Assembly: GCA_030832365.1 (NCBI GenBank)
Contig: JAURJF010000065.1
Location: forward strand, 1 to 5,439
DNA: 5,439 bases
Source: Candidatus Nanopelagicales bacterium
GTDB lineage: Bacteria; Actinomycetota; Actinomycetes; Nanopelagicales; Nanopelagicaceae
Direction of reading: 5' to 3'
Below are positions 1 through 5,439 of the stretch, piece by piece. Position 1 is the stretch's first letter, and every line of letters begins with the position of its first letter. The translations under genes and the position numbers were made by a program. The notes beneath the pieces are model-generated. The model worked only from the letters and a program-made list of their open reading frames with translations. It was not told the origin of the DNA and did no database searches.

Positions 1-1972
1 GGTTAAGCAAATCAGAGCTAATTAGCTCGGATAAAAGCAGATCACTTTCTGCATATATCTTGGTAAGTACTCCTCCCTTAGGAGTTAATTGATCACCGCT
101 TAAGTAGTTCAAATCCTTTAATACCTCACTTACCCGATCGAAGGTTCGAGGAATAACATTGGTTCTCCCCTCCATTCGCGCTTTAAGACCCGCTGATTCT
201 TTTTCTAGCCTCGCTGCTTTTTCAAACCCACGTGCATTGCTCTCTCTATTTGGACAGCTGTGACAGGGGTGGTGTTTAAGAAATCTTCGATGTTCACTTA
301 TCTGCTCTTCGATATTTTCATGGTGCTTTCTCCGGCTCCCACCAGTGATTCTCCTTGATGAGAATTGAGCTTCAAGTTCCTTTATTGCAAATCGAGCCTT
401 CATATATTCACCCATATCGCCAAGATCGCTCTGAGATCCTTCGATAAGGGTTTTGATTGCAATTTCATTTTTTGCTATCTGTTTTGCTAAACCGACAACA
501 GCTTTATCTGCTTGAAATTGAGCAAAGGAAAAACCGAGTGATTTTCTTGCTCGCTCATGGCCGAATCTTGAAATCAAATTAGCGCTCATGTTATAAGTCG
601 GTGAAAATGATGATCGAAGAGGATATGTTCTAGTGCTTGCAAGACCTGCAGCAATAGAGCTATCCATCTGTTCGTTCCAGAGAATTAATGCATTACCTTC
701 GACATCAATCCCGCGTCTTCCAGCTCTTCCTGTTAGTTGGGTGTACTCACCGGGTGAGACATTGACATGGCTCTCGCCATTCCATTTAACAAGTTTTTCT
801 AAGACTACACTTCTTGCTGGCATATTAATTCCAAGAGCTAGAGTCTCGGTTGCAAAGACAATCTTTAATAGCCCTCTCTGGAAGAGCTCTTCAATAGTCT
901 CTTTAAACATTGGAAGTAGCCCTGCATGATGAGCAGCTATGCCTCGCTCTAGCGCTTGAGCCCACTCATGAAAGCCAAGAACTCCGAAATCCTCTGAAGG
1001 AAGCTCATGTGTCTTTAGCGCAATTACTCGTCTAATCTCCTCTTTCTCAAGAGAGTTAGTCAGTGATAACCCCTCGCGAATACAAGATGAGACTGCGCCA
1101 TCGCAGCCAGCGCGAGAGAAGATAAAGAAAATAGCTGGCAGGAAACCACGTTCTGAGAGCTTTTCAACTATCTCTGGCCGTGTCAAAGATTTAATCGAGC
1201 TAAATTTGCTCTCTTTCCAACTTTTACTTCCTCCAGGAACTTTCTTTATTGAGTTCTTCTCAATTCGCAGAATCTCTGGATTCACCCGCCCTTCATCGAC
1301 AAAGAGATCAAGACTTCGATTTCCGATCAAAATGTGTTGATAGAGCGGAACAGGCCTTATTTCACTCAAGACCACCTCAGTCTCACCGCGCACCGTTTTC
1401 AACCAATCCCCAAATTCCTCCGCATTCGAAACAGTTGCTGATAATGAAACTATTTGAATTCGCTCTGGAAGATGTATCAGTATCTCCTCCCATACCGCCC
1501 CACGGAACTTATCTGCCAGATAGTGGACCTCATCCATAACAACATACCCAAGATCTTCTATCGCATCTGATCCTGCATAGATCATATTTCGCAGGACCTC
1601 AGTGGTCATAACAACTATGCGAGCTTCACTATTAATCGAGGAGTCTCCAGTTAGAAGTCCAACTTCCGAATCACCATAGAGCTTTACCAAGTCCTGATAT
1701 TTCTGATTTGAGAGAGCCTTAATTGGAGTGGTGTAGAAACAACGATTACCATTTTTTTCAGCTAGAAAAGTAGCAAACTCTCCAACAATTGTTTTGCCAG
1801 CCCCTGTCGGAGCGGCTATCAATACGCTCTTCCCATCTTCTAGGTGATGACAACCGAGGTTTTGAAAGTCATCGAATGCGAATTCGTAGCTGGCCATAAA
1901 CTCAGTTGTTAATGGGTGTGAACTTCTCTTTTTTGCTGCGGCATATCTTTCAGCCGGAGATGGACTATTCAC
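1..1972 (-). CDS. helY: HelY-type DEVH-box Ski2/Mtr4-like helicase, 3' end cut off by the window
   Basis: ATP-dependent superfamily 2 helicase of the Ski2/Mtr4/HelY group, presumed cytoplasmic and acting on RNA or structured nucleic acid. Its substrate in bacteria is poorly defined. I translated 657 codons with no stop or frameshift; the frame runs off the left edge. Visible motifs: Walker A APTGAGKT (residues 54-61), DEVH (147-150), LSAT (177-180), FSRAGCD (285-291), AAHHAGLLP (346-354), FATETLALGINMPAR (373-387) and QLTGRAGRRGID (412-423). A HPCHSCP motif (568-574), typical of actinobacterial HelY, follows a helical linker. The start is GTG at 1972. It overlaps the stop of the upstream lipid kinase as GTGA and gives an N-terminus (SPAERYAAAKKR) like actinobacterial relatives. 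ATG at 1897 would leave almost nothing before the Q-like DDFQ segment. No clear Shine-Dalgarno is seen, so translational coupling is likely. The beta-rich insert expected before HPCHSCP seems absent (see findings). The missing C-terminal part is probably a few hundred residues. Confidence 0.93.
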   Translation of the reverse strand, partial: MNSPSPAERYAAAKKRSSHPLTTEFMASYEFAFDDFQNLGCHHLEDGKSVLIAAPTGAGKTIVGEFATFLAEKNGNRCFYTTPIKALSNQKYQDLVKLYGDSEVGLLTGDSSINSEARIVVMTTEVLRNMIYAGSDAIEDLGYVVMDEVHYLADKFRGAVWEEILIHLPERIQIVSLSATVSNAEEFGDWLKTVRGETEVVLSEIRPVPLYQHILIGNRSLDLFVDEGRVNPEILRIEKNSIKKVPGGSKSWKESKFSSIKSLTRPEIVEKLSERGFLPAIFFIFSRAGCDGAVSSCIREGLSLTNSLEKEEIRRVIALKTHELPSEDFGVLGFHEWAQALERGIAAHHAGLLPMFKETIEELFQRGLLKIVFATETLALGINMPARSVVLEKLVKWNGESHVNVSPGEYTQLTGRAGRRGIDVEGNALILWNEQMDSSIAAGLASTRTYPLRSSFSPTYNMSANLISRFGHERARKSLGFSFAQFQADKAVVGLAKQIAKNEIAIKTLIEGSQSDLGDMGEYMKARFAIKELEAQFSSRRITGGSRRKHHENIEEQISEHRRFLKHHPCHSCPNRESNARGFEKAARLEKESAGLKARMEGRTNVIPRTFDRVSEVLKDLNYLSGDQLTPKGGVLTKIYAESDLLLSELISSDLLN

Positions 1973-2838
1973 ATGCGCCACGTTAGTAGGCCGCGCTCAA
2001 CTACGCTCGCTTTAATCGGCAGAGAACCTATTCTCTCCCCATCAGCGTAAGCCACAGCATCTGAGTCAATTTCAACGCTTTTGCCTCGTAAGATTTTCAC
2101 TGCGGGATGAGTTATATGCTTTCCGGAAAAGACCTTTGGAAATACTCTTAAGAACTCAAAGCGAGATACTGTCGTGAGAATGAGAATGTCAAAGAGTCCA
2201 TCATCAAGTTTTGCATCGGGAGTCACCTTCATTCCTCCCCCATAACTAATCCCATTGGAAACAGCTATCAACATAGCTTTATTTTCAAAAGCGACTCCAT
2301 CAATGCTGAACTCGTAGTTCTTAGGTTTGAAGGTAGATAGCACCAAGAGAATTGAGAGATTGTATTTTGCTCTCCCCTTAATTCTACGCATGGCATTGGC
2401 TCTTTCATTAACCATTGAATCAAAGCCGGTACTTAAGACATCTACAAAATACCTCTCGCCGACTTTCCCTACGTCAACAAGAGCGGGCTTATTTGAAAGG
2501 TAATAACTGATCAATTGTCTTGCATCCTTAAGGTTGAGATTTAAGGTCCGAGCAAAATCATTTCCAGTTCCAGCCGGTATTAAGGCAACCCCTAAGCCAG
2601 TATTAACTAAATCCTGGATTGCAATATTTAGAGTTCCATCACCGCCAACTAGAAATATGCCTTGGTAGCTCTGACTCGAAGTCAATCCATTCTTAAGATT
2701 TTCCTGACACTGTTTTGCGCTATTTGCCGATATATCAATGTATTGGATATCTAAAGCCGCTAGTTCTTCTTTGACTATCCTGCCAACCTTTTCGCCGCGC
2801 CCATTTCCAGAATTGGGATTAATGAGCAGAAGCCACAT
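1969..2838 (-). CDS. YegS/DgkB-family lipid (diacylglycerol) kinase
   Basis: Predicted lipid kinase of 289 residues, the usual length for this family, which transfers phosphate from ATP to diacylglycerol or a related lipid at the membrane face. The N-terminal LINPNSGNGRG (5-15), the nucleotide-binding GGDGT (65-69) and PAGTGNDFAR (88-97) are intact. The GGGMKVTPDAKLDDG segment (200-214), which in DgkB-like enzymes binds the structural metal, is present. DGE (266-268) near the C-terminus supplies the glutamate regarded as catalytic in this family. There is no signal peptide or membrane helix. The ATG at 2838 is 14 nt after the tatC stop and places the LINP strand at the very N-terminus, as in relatives. 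No convincing Shine-Dalgarno lies in that gap, so expression may depend on coupling to tatC. Its stop overlaps the helY start by 4 nt. The true substrate (diacylglycerol, another lipid alcohol or a sphingoid base) cannot be read from the sequence. Confidence 0.93.
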   Translation of the reverse strand: MWLLLINPNSGNGRGEKVGRIVKEELAALDIQYIDISANSAKQCQENLKNGLTSSQSYQGIFLVGGDGTLNIAIQDLVNTGLGVALIPAGTGNDFARTLNLNLKDARQLISYYLSNKPALVDVGKVGERYFVDVLSTGFDSMVNERANAMRRIKGRAKYNLSILLVLSTFKPKNYEFSIDGVAFENKAMLIAVSNGISYGGGMKVTPDAKLDDGLFDILILTTVSRFEFLRVFPKVFSGKHITHPAVKILRGKSVEIDSDAVAYADGERIGSLPIKASVVERGLLTWRM

Positions 2839-2852
2839 AAAGCTAATTCAAT

Positions 2853-3683
2853 CTATTCAGCAAGAGGTTCTTCAATTGGTGAAGCCTGATCAATATCGGC
2901 TGCTTGATTATCGCCTATTGCTTGGGACTTCTTATCTCGTTTCTTATCGACCAAAAGGGCAATTCCTCCAGCGCCAAAGTAAAAGAGAACTAATGGCAGA
3001 GCAAGAGCGGCCATAGAGAGCGGATCTGCAGTTGGCGAGAAAGCAGCAACAAAGAGGGTTATTCCAAAGATAGCAAAGCGCCAGGGTTTTAGAATCGCTT
3101 TCCCAGAGAGTACGCCGATTAAATTCAGGGAGACTAGAAATACGGGTAGCTCAAATGCTAGACCAAAAATCAGAATGATTCGAAGTACAAAACTTAGGTA
3201 ATCATCAAATCTAACAAGGTTATTTAAACTATCAGGAGTAAATCCAAAGAGAACTCTGATTGCGATAGGAAGGATGTAATAGGCAAGAGCAGCCCCCAAG
3301 GTAAAGAAAGGTGTAGCAGCAATGATGAAGAGAACTGACTTGCGTCGCTCTTTTCTATGTAGAGCGGGCGCAATAAATGCCCAGAGTTGATAGAGCCAGA
3401 ACGGGGCCGAGATGATTACTCCAGTTAAAAAAGCTACTTTCACTTGAAGATTGAGCGGACCAAGGACGCCACTTATGAAAAGTGATCCACAATTATTGGA
3501 GCCACTACTTTGAGCAAGTCTTAAATCACAGACTGGCTCAGCCAGGGTGGTAATAATCTGGTCGTAATAGACAAATCCGAGAATAGAGAAGATAAAAATG
3601 AAGAATGCGGCTCGCATGATTCTCTTGCGTAACTCTCGCAAATGATCCAATAGCGGCATCGTGCCGCGTTCTCTGGCTGCCAT
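2853..3683 (-). CDS. tatC: Twin-arginine translocase subunit TatC
   Basis: TatC is the polytopic receptor of the twin-arginine translocase; it binds RR signal peptides and recruits TatA to export folded proteins. This 276-residue protein has the TatC hallmarks. The N-terminal cytoplasmic MPLLDHLRELRKR (9-21) carries the conserved E17 and R19. Six hydrophobic segments lie at about 24-41, 80-103, 117-140, 163-186, 201-216 and 222-246. The family signature APFWLYQLWAFIAPAL (93-108) is followed by KERR (111-114), whose E112 matches the signal-peptide-binding glutamate. FELP (177-180) precedes the fifth helix, and FSPTADPLS (215-223) joins helices 5 and 6. The tail after residue 246 is polar and ends acidic. 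ATG 3683 has a short GGAG four bases upstream; the internal ATG at 3659 lacks one. The first extracytoplasmic loop holds two cysteines (C52, C65). The gene sits 75 nt after tatA and 14 nt before the lipid kinase. No tatB-like gene is in the window. Confidence 0.97.
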   Translation of the reverse strand: MAARERGTMPLLDHLRELRKRIMRAAFFIFIFSILGFVYYDQIITTLAEPVCDLRLAQSSGSNNCGSLFISGVLGPLNLQVKVAFLTGVIISAPFWLYQLWAFIAPALHRKERRKSVLFIIAATPFFTLGAALAYYILPIAIRVLFGFTPDSLNNLVRFDDYLSFVLRIILIFGLAFELPVFLVSLNLIGVLSGKAILKPWRFAIFGITLFVAAFSPTADPLSMAALALPLVLFYFGAGGIALLVDKKRDKKSQAIGDNQAADIDQASPIEEPLAE

Positions 3684-3718
3684 ATCGCTCCGTTTACCTA
3701 AAGAGGATTAATCTCTCT

Positions 3719-3733
3719 CCTACCAAAAGTAGG
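3719..3733 (-). other. Second small hairpin between tatA and tatC
   Basis: CCTAC and GTAGG flank a five-base loop (TTTTG) on the minus strand, giving a 5-bp perfect stem five bases after the first hairpin. It lies 35 nt before the tatC ATG. Alone it is weak and could be chance, but it stands in tandem with the stronger hairpin in a 75-nt gap. No T-run follows it. The distance from the tatC ribosome-binding site makes direct occlusion unlikely. Confidence 0.4.
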
Positions 3734-3738
3734 CGCGT

Positions 3739-3758
3739 GTTGAAATCAGGATTTCAAC
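3739..3758 (-). other. Perfect hairpin directly after the tatA stop codon
   Basis: The inverted repeat GTTGAAAT / ATTTCAAC encloses CCTG (minus strand), giving an 8-bp perfect stem with a four-base loop, or 9 bp counting the C-G pair at the loop. Its first base follows the TAA of tatA with no gap. No U-run follows, so it does not look like an intrinsic terminator. By position it could protect the tatA 3' end from exonucleases or mark a processing site between tatA and tatC. The inverted repeat is seen directly; the function is inferred. Confidence 0.65.
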
Positions 3759-3947
3759 TTAGGACTTAGCTGAAGTATCGCCCTCTTCGCTCTTCTTCTC
3801 ATCCTTATTTAATTCTTTAATCTCACTCTTAAAAATTCTTAATGAGCGTCCAAGTGAGCGAGCTGAATCTGGGAGACGCTTTGCGCCAAAAAGTATTACA
3901 ACGACCAGAATTACTAAGAGCCACATTTGTGGATTACGACCAAACAT
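3759..3947 (-). CDS. tatA: Twin-arginine translocase subunit TatA (short, 62 aa)
   Basis: TatA oligomers form the variable-size translocation element of the Tat system in the cytoplasmic membrane. The protein starts MFGRNPQMW, has one hydrophobic helix at about 8-20, then the F20-G21 hinge and AKRLPDSARSLGRSLRIFKSE (22-42), the conserved amphipathic helix. A short charged Lys/Glu tail ends at residue 62. That is on the small side for TatA, and the C-terminal tail is known to be dispensable in the family. The start at 3947 is chosen because GGAAGGG lies eight bases upstream and because TatA proteins begin right before the membrane helix. An upstream in-frame TTG at 4016 would add 23 polar, unconserved residues and is rejected. 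TatA is favoured over TatB by the FGAKRLPD motif and the very short tail. Two hairpins follow the stop codon before tatC, which may help raise TatA over TatC, as the translocase needs. Confidence 0.96.
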   Translation of the reverse strand: MFGRNPQMWLLVILVVVILFGAKRLPDSARSLGRSLRIFKSEIKELNKDEKKSEEGDTSAKS

Positions 3948-3955
3948 GAGATCAA

Positions 3956-3962
3956 CCCTTCC
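3956..3962 (-). promoter_or_regulatory. Shine-Dalgarno site of tatA
   Basis: GGAAGGG on the minus strand ends eight bases before the ATG at 3947. It is the strongest ribosome-binding site in the window and decides the 62-residue start for TatA over the upstream TTG at 4016. The other internal starts here have weak sites (AAGG for pafC, GGAG with four-base spacing for tatC) or none (lipid kinase, helY), so tatA is probably the best-translated gene of the group. That ranking is an inference from sequence alone. Confidence 0.8.
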
Positions 3963-4031
3963 AGAAATCAGGCCCACGCTTAGGTAAGGCTTAGAGTCAT
4001 ACGCTACCACGCGCAATCTGAAGCTGTCTTG

Positions 4032-4949
4032 CTACCCCTTATAGGCCAGAAGCGCTTTTCTGGCCCGTTCTGCAATCTCCGCCCTTAGCGCAATTGGTTG
4101 AGCCAACTCGAGAGAATCAGCGCCAGCCAAAACAGATCGAACAATCCACTCTGGTTGAAAGATATCAATTTGATAACGAGAGTTTGAGAGTTCTTTAAGA
4201 GAAGAGGCATTCTCAAGTAAAAAGCTTGATTCCTCTTCTTTGATCAAAACTTCAGCACTTGATCCCCGAGACTCCTCAAGTCGCTCTAGATCAGCGCGCG
4301 TTGATCTTTCGATCGTTGAAGCTTCGGTAATTTGACTAAGGTTGAAAGTTCTAAGTGCTTTAGCACTATGGCAGTAGGCACTTACCAGCGTTCTCTTATC
4401 TTCAGCGATGATTGATATCGGCGTAATACTTCTTCTAGTTGATGAATCTTTGGTGACGTTGTTATAAGTTATCTCTAGATCTAAATCCTGCTTTATTGCT
4501 CCTTCAATATTTTCTAGTATTACCCGCTCTTTATCGAGAGAGTAAGTAATAGCTGTAGCTGGAATGGAGCTACTAAAGGCCTTTGCGATCTTCTCTCGAA
4601 GCGCAACAATATCTGGATAAGAAGCTGAACTCTTTGGCGCACTCTCTTCAAGGGCTGCAAGGGCAATTCTTGCTATCAAAGCTTCAGATTCGTTTAGGTT
4701 TCTAGGAGCAGCAAGGTTCTGCGGATCTCTAATTACCACGCTCTCTTCATCAAAGGAGATATCAATTAGCTCCAAAGGCGTATATCCCGGTAAACCGCAG
4801 AGAAAGAGAAGATTAAGATCTTTAAGAACTTCATCTCGACTAATTGAGAACTCTCTGGCAAGTTCAGCAATAGAAATTCCTGGGTGAGAGACTATGAATG
4901 GAACTAGGTCAAGTAATCGAATGGCACGAAGAGCTGCGTTTTCAACCAT
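4032..4949 (-). CDS. pafC: PafC, WYL-domain transcriptional regulator (DNA-damage activator subunit)
   Basis: PafC pairs with PafB. In mycobacteria the heterodimer activates the LexA-independent DNA-damage regulon, including recA. The 305-residue protein has an N-terminal winged-helix DNA-binding domain (about 5-75) with a helix-turn-helix around 25-48 (ISIAELAREFSISRDEVLKDL) and the PafC-typical FLCGLPGYTP (49-58). A helical linker spans roughly 85-150, the WYL domain about 150-212 and the C-terminal WCX domain about 255-303. In the WYL domain the tripeptide position reads T187-L188-V189 instead of W-Y-L, although the downstream CHSAKALRTFNLSQI (193-207), the family's ligand-facing strand, is retained. 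ATG 4949 overlaps the pafB stop by 8 nt (ATGGTTGA) and has AAGG four bases upstream, so co-translation with pafB is expected. The name rests on position after pafB, immediately before tatA, and on the domain order. A generic WYL regulator is the alternative but unlikely. Confidence 0.93.
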   Translation of the reverse strand: MVENAALRAIRLLDLVPFIVSHPGISIAELAREFSISRDEVLKDLNLLFLCGLPGYTPLELIDISFDEESVVIRDPQNLAAPRNLNESEALIARIALAALEESAPKSSASYPDIVALREKIAKAFSSSIPATAITYSLDKERVILENIEGAIKQDLDLEITYNNVTKDSSTRRSITPISIIAEDKRTLVSAYCHSAKALRTFNLSQITEASTIERSTRADLERLEESRGSSAEVLIKEEESSFLLENASSLKELSNSRYQIDIFQPEWIVRSVLAGADSLELAQPIALRAEIAERARKALLAYKG

Positions 4950-5439
4950 GGGACCTTACTACCTGTTCAAGTGAGGCAAGAATCGAAGATCTCAAATCTT
5001 CAGGTTTCTCCACGATTAAACTATCGCAATACCAGAGCGCTTCTTTAAGGGCTGGGCCATTGGATTCACTTCTATAGAGAATTTCATCCCACTCTTCATC
5101 AAGGCTTTTTACCTCAATAGCTCTTGCTCGAAGAGCCTCTGCTTGGCTCTTTTTCACTCTTGCCTTAATTTCGATTCCTTCGGCGTTATACATAATCAAG
5201 TAATCTTTGATGTTGAAATCTGAAGGTATTTCATACATATCGCGTTTCTTTGAGATATCAATCTTTGAAGTGATTCGAGAGAAATTAAATGTACGGATAT
5301 CGCTTCGAACTAAATCTTCTCCGACCAAATACCACTCCCCCTTCCAGGCGCTTAGCCCCAGCGGATTTACACGGCGGCTATCTGACTTAGTAGCCCCGGT
5401 TTTTCGATAAGAGAAGGCAACTTCTGATCTACTAGCAAG
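4942..5439 (-). CDS. pafB: PafB, WYL-domain transcriptional regulator, 5' end cut off by the window
   Basis: The last 165 residues of PafB are visible; the frame is open to the right edge, so the N-terminal winged-helix and linker (normally about half the protein) lie outside. The fragment starts in the WYL domain: SEVAFSYRKTGA (5-16 of the fragment) is the first strand, RRVNPLGL (22-29) the next, and GEWYLVGEDLVRSDIRTF (34-51) carries the intact WYL tripeptide (36-38) and the conserved arginines. FSRI (53-56) ends the motif. The C-terminal WCX domain follows, ending in a helix-rich ALWYCDSLIVEKPEDLRSS segment and a short tail, VRSHG. A start at the TTG of 5328 would be wrong because this codon encodes the leucine of WYL. 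PafB acts with PafC as the single-stranded-DNA-responsive activator of DNA-damage genes in mycobacteria. In related genomes pafA, the Pup ligase, often lies just upstream; that cannot be seen here. Confidence 0.94.
   Translation of the reverse strand, partial: LASRSEVAFSYRKTGATKSDSRRVNPLGLSAWKGEWYLVGEDLVRSDIRTFNFSRITSKIDISKKRDMYEIPSDFNIKDYLIMYNAEGIEIKARVKKSQAEALRARAIEVKSLDEEWDEILYRSESNGPALKEALWYCDSLIVEKPEDLRSSILASLEQVVRSHG

Noticed and set aside
633..929. Plus-strand open frame of 98 codons
   Set aside because: It lies wholly antisense to the conserved helicase motifs V and VI of helY, has no family resemblance and no ribosome-binding site I can support.
1249..1539. Plus-strand open frame of 96 codons
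   Set aside because: Antisense to the helY region including the DEVH and LSAT motifs; composition looks like a shadow of that coding frame.
1..1972. helY as a pseudogene
   Set aside because: I translated the whole stretch by hand; all 657 codons are open and all helicase motifs are in one frame. It is simply cut by the window edge.
2738..3016. Plus-strand open frame of 92 codons
   Set aside because: Spans the 3' end of tatC and the 5' end of the lipid kinase, both strongly supported on the other strand.
3684..3758. A promoter for tatC using TTGAAA inside the first hairpin
   Set aside because: TTGAAA matches the -35 consensus well, but the nearest TA-rich hexamer is about 20 bp away and poor; the hairpin explains the sequence better.
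3719..3758. Intrinsic (rho-independent) terminator after tatA
   Set aside because: Neither stem is GC-rich and neither is followed by a T-run on the minus strand.
4014..4016. TTG as the tatA start, giving 85 residues
   Set aside because: The added 23 residues are polar and unlike TatA N-termini, and a strong Shine-Dalgarno sits just before the ATG at 3947.
3948..4031. A sigma-70-type promoter for tatA in the pafC-tatA gap
   Set aside because: Only TTCAGA and TATGAC at 15-bp spacing were found, four of six matches each; this is too weak to call. No strong hairpin is seen there either.
5326..5328. TTG as a possible start of a 128-residue protein
   Set aside because: The frame continues open upstream to the window edge, and this TTG is the leucine codon of the WYL motif of PafB.
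5207..5410. Plus-strand open frame of 67 codons
   Set aside because: Antisense to the WYL domain of pafB; no recognisable protein features.
1..5439. CRISPR array, tRNA, rRNA, insertion sequence or prophage
   Set aside because: No spaced direct repeats, tRNA-like cloverleaf, rRNA-like segment, transposase or terminal repeats were seen; nearly every base belongs to a conserved housekeeping gene.

Overview
The window is a block of six genes, all on the minus strand, read from right to left: pafB (5' end cut off by the window) - pafC - tatA - tatC - a YegS/DgkB-type lipid kinase - helY (3' end cut off by the window). This order is a conserved actinobacterial neighbourhood, usually next to the Pup-ligase/proteasome genes, so the source is almost certainly an actinobacterium. 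Base composition looks only about 40-45% G+C by eye, with many AT-ending codons, very short intergenic gaps and a 62-residue TatA. That fits a low-GC, streamlined lineage such as the freshwater acI group (Nanopelagicales). The group assignment is an inference from composition and compactness; the phylum assignment rests on gene order and protein motifs.

Layout: 5439-4942 is the C-terminal part of PafB (WYL and WCX domains). 4949-4032 is PafC, overlapping pafB by 8 nt. An 84-nt gap carries a strong ribosome-binding site for tatA (3947-3759). A 75-nt gap with two tandem hairpins precedes tatC (3683-2853). After 14 nt comes the lipid kinase (2838-1969), whose stop codon overlaps the GTG start of helY by 4 nt. 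helY runs unbroken from 1972 off the left edge (657 codons visible). No gene-free stretch exceeds 84 nt, and the plus strand carries only shadow frames.

Roles: PafB and PafC form the WYL-family transcription activator of the mycobacterial-type, LexA-independent DNA-damage response. TatA and TatC are core subunits of the twin-arginine translocase for folded proteins. The lipid kinase phosphorylates diacylglycerol or a related lipid. HelY is an Ski2/Mtr4-like DEVH helicase. The genes share transcription and probably membrane/stress housekeeping rather than a single pathway.

I see no new multi-gene system here. The observations most worth checking are an apparent loss of a beta-rich domain from HelY, the tandem hairpins starting at the base after the tatA stop codon, and a PafC whose WYL tripeptide is replaced while PafB keeps it.
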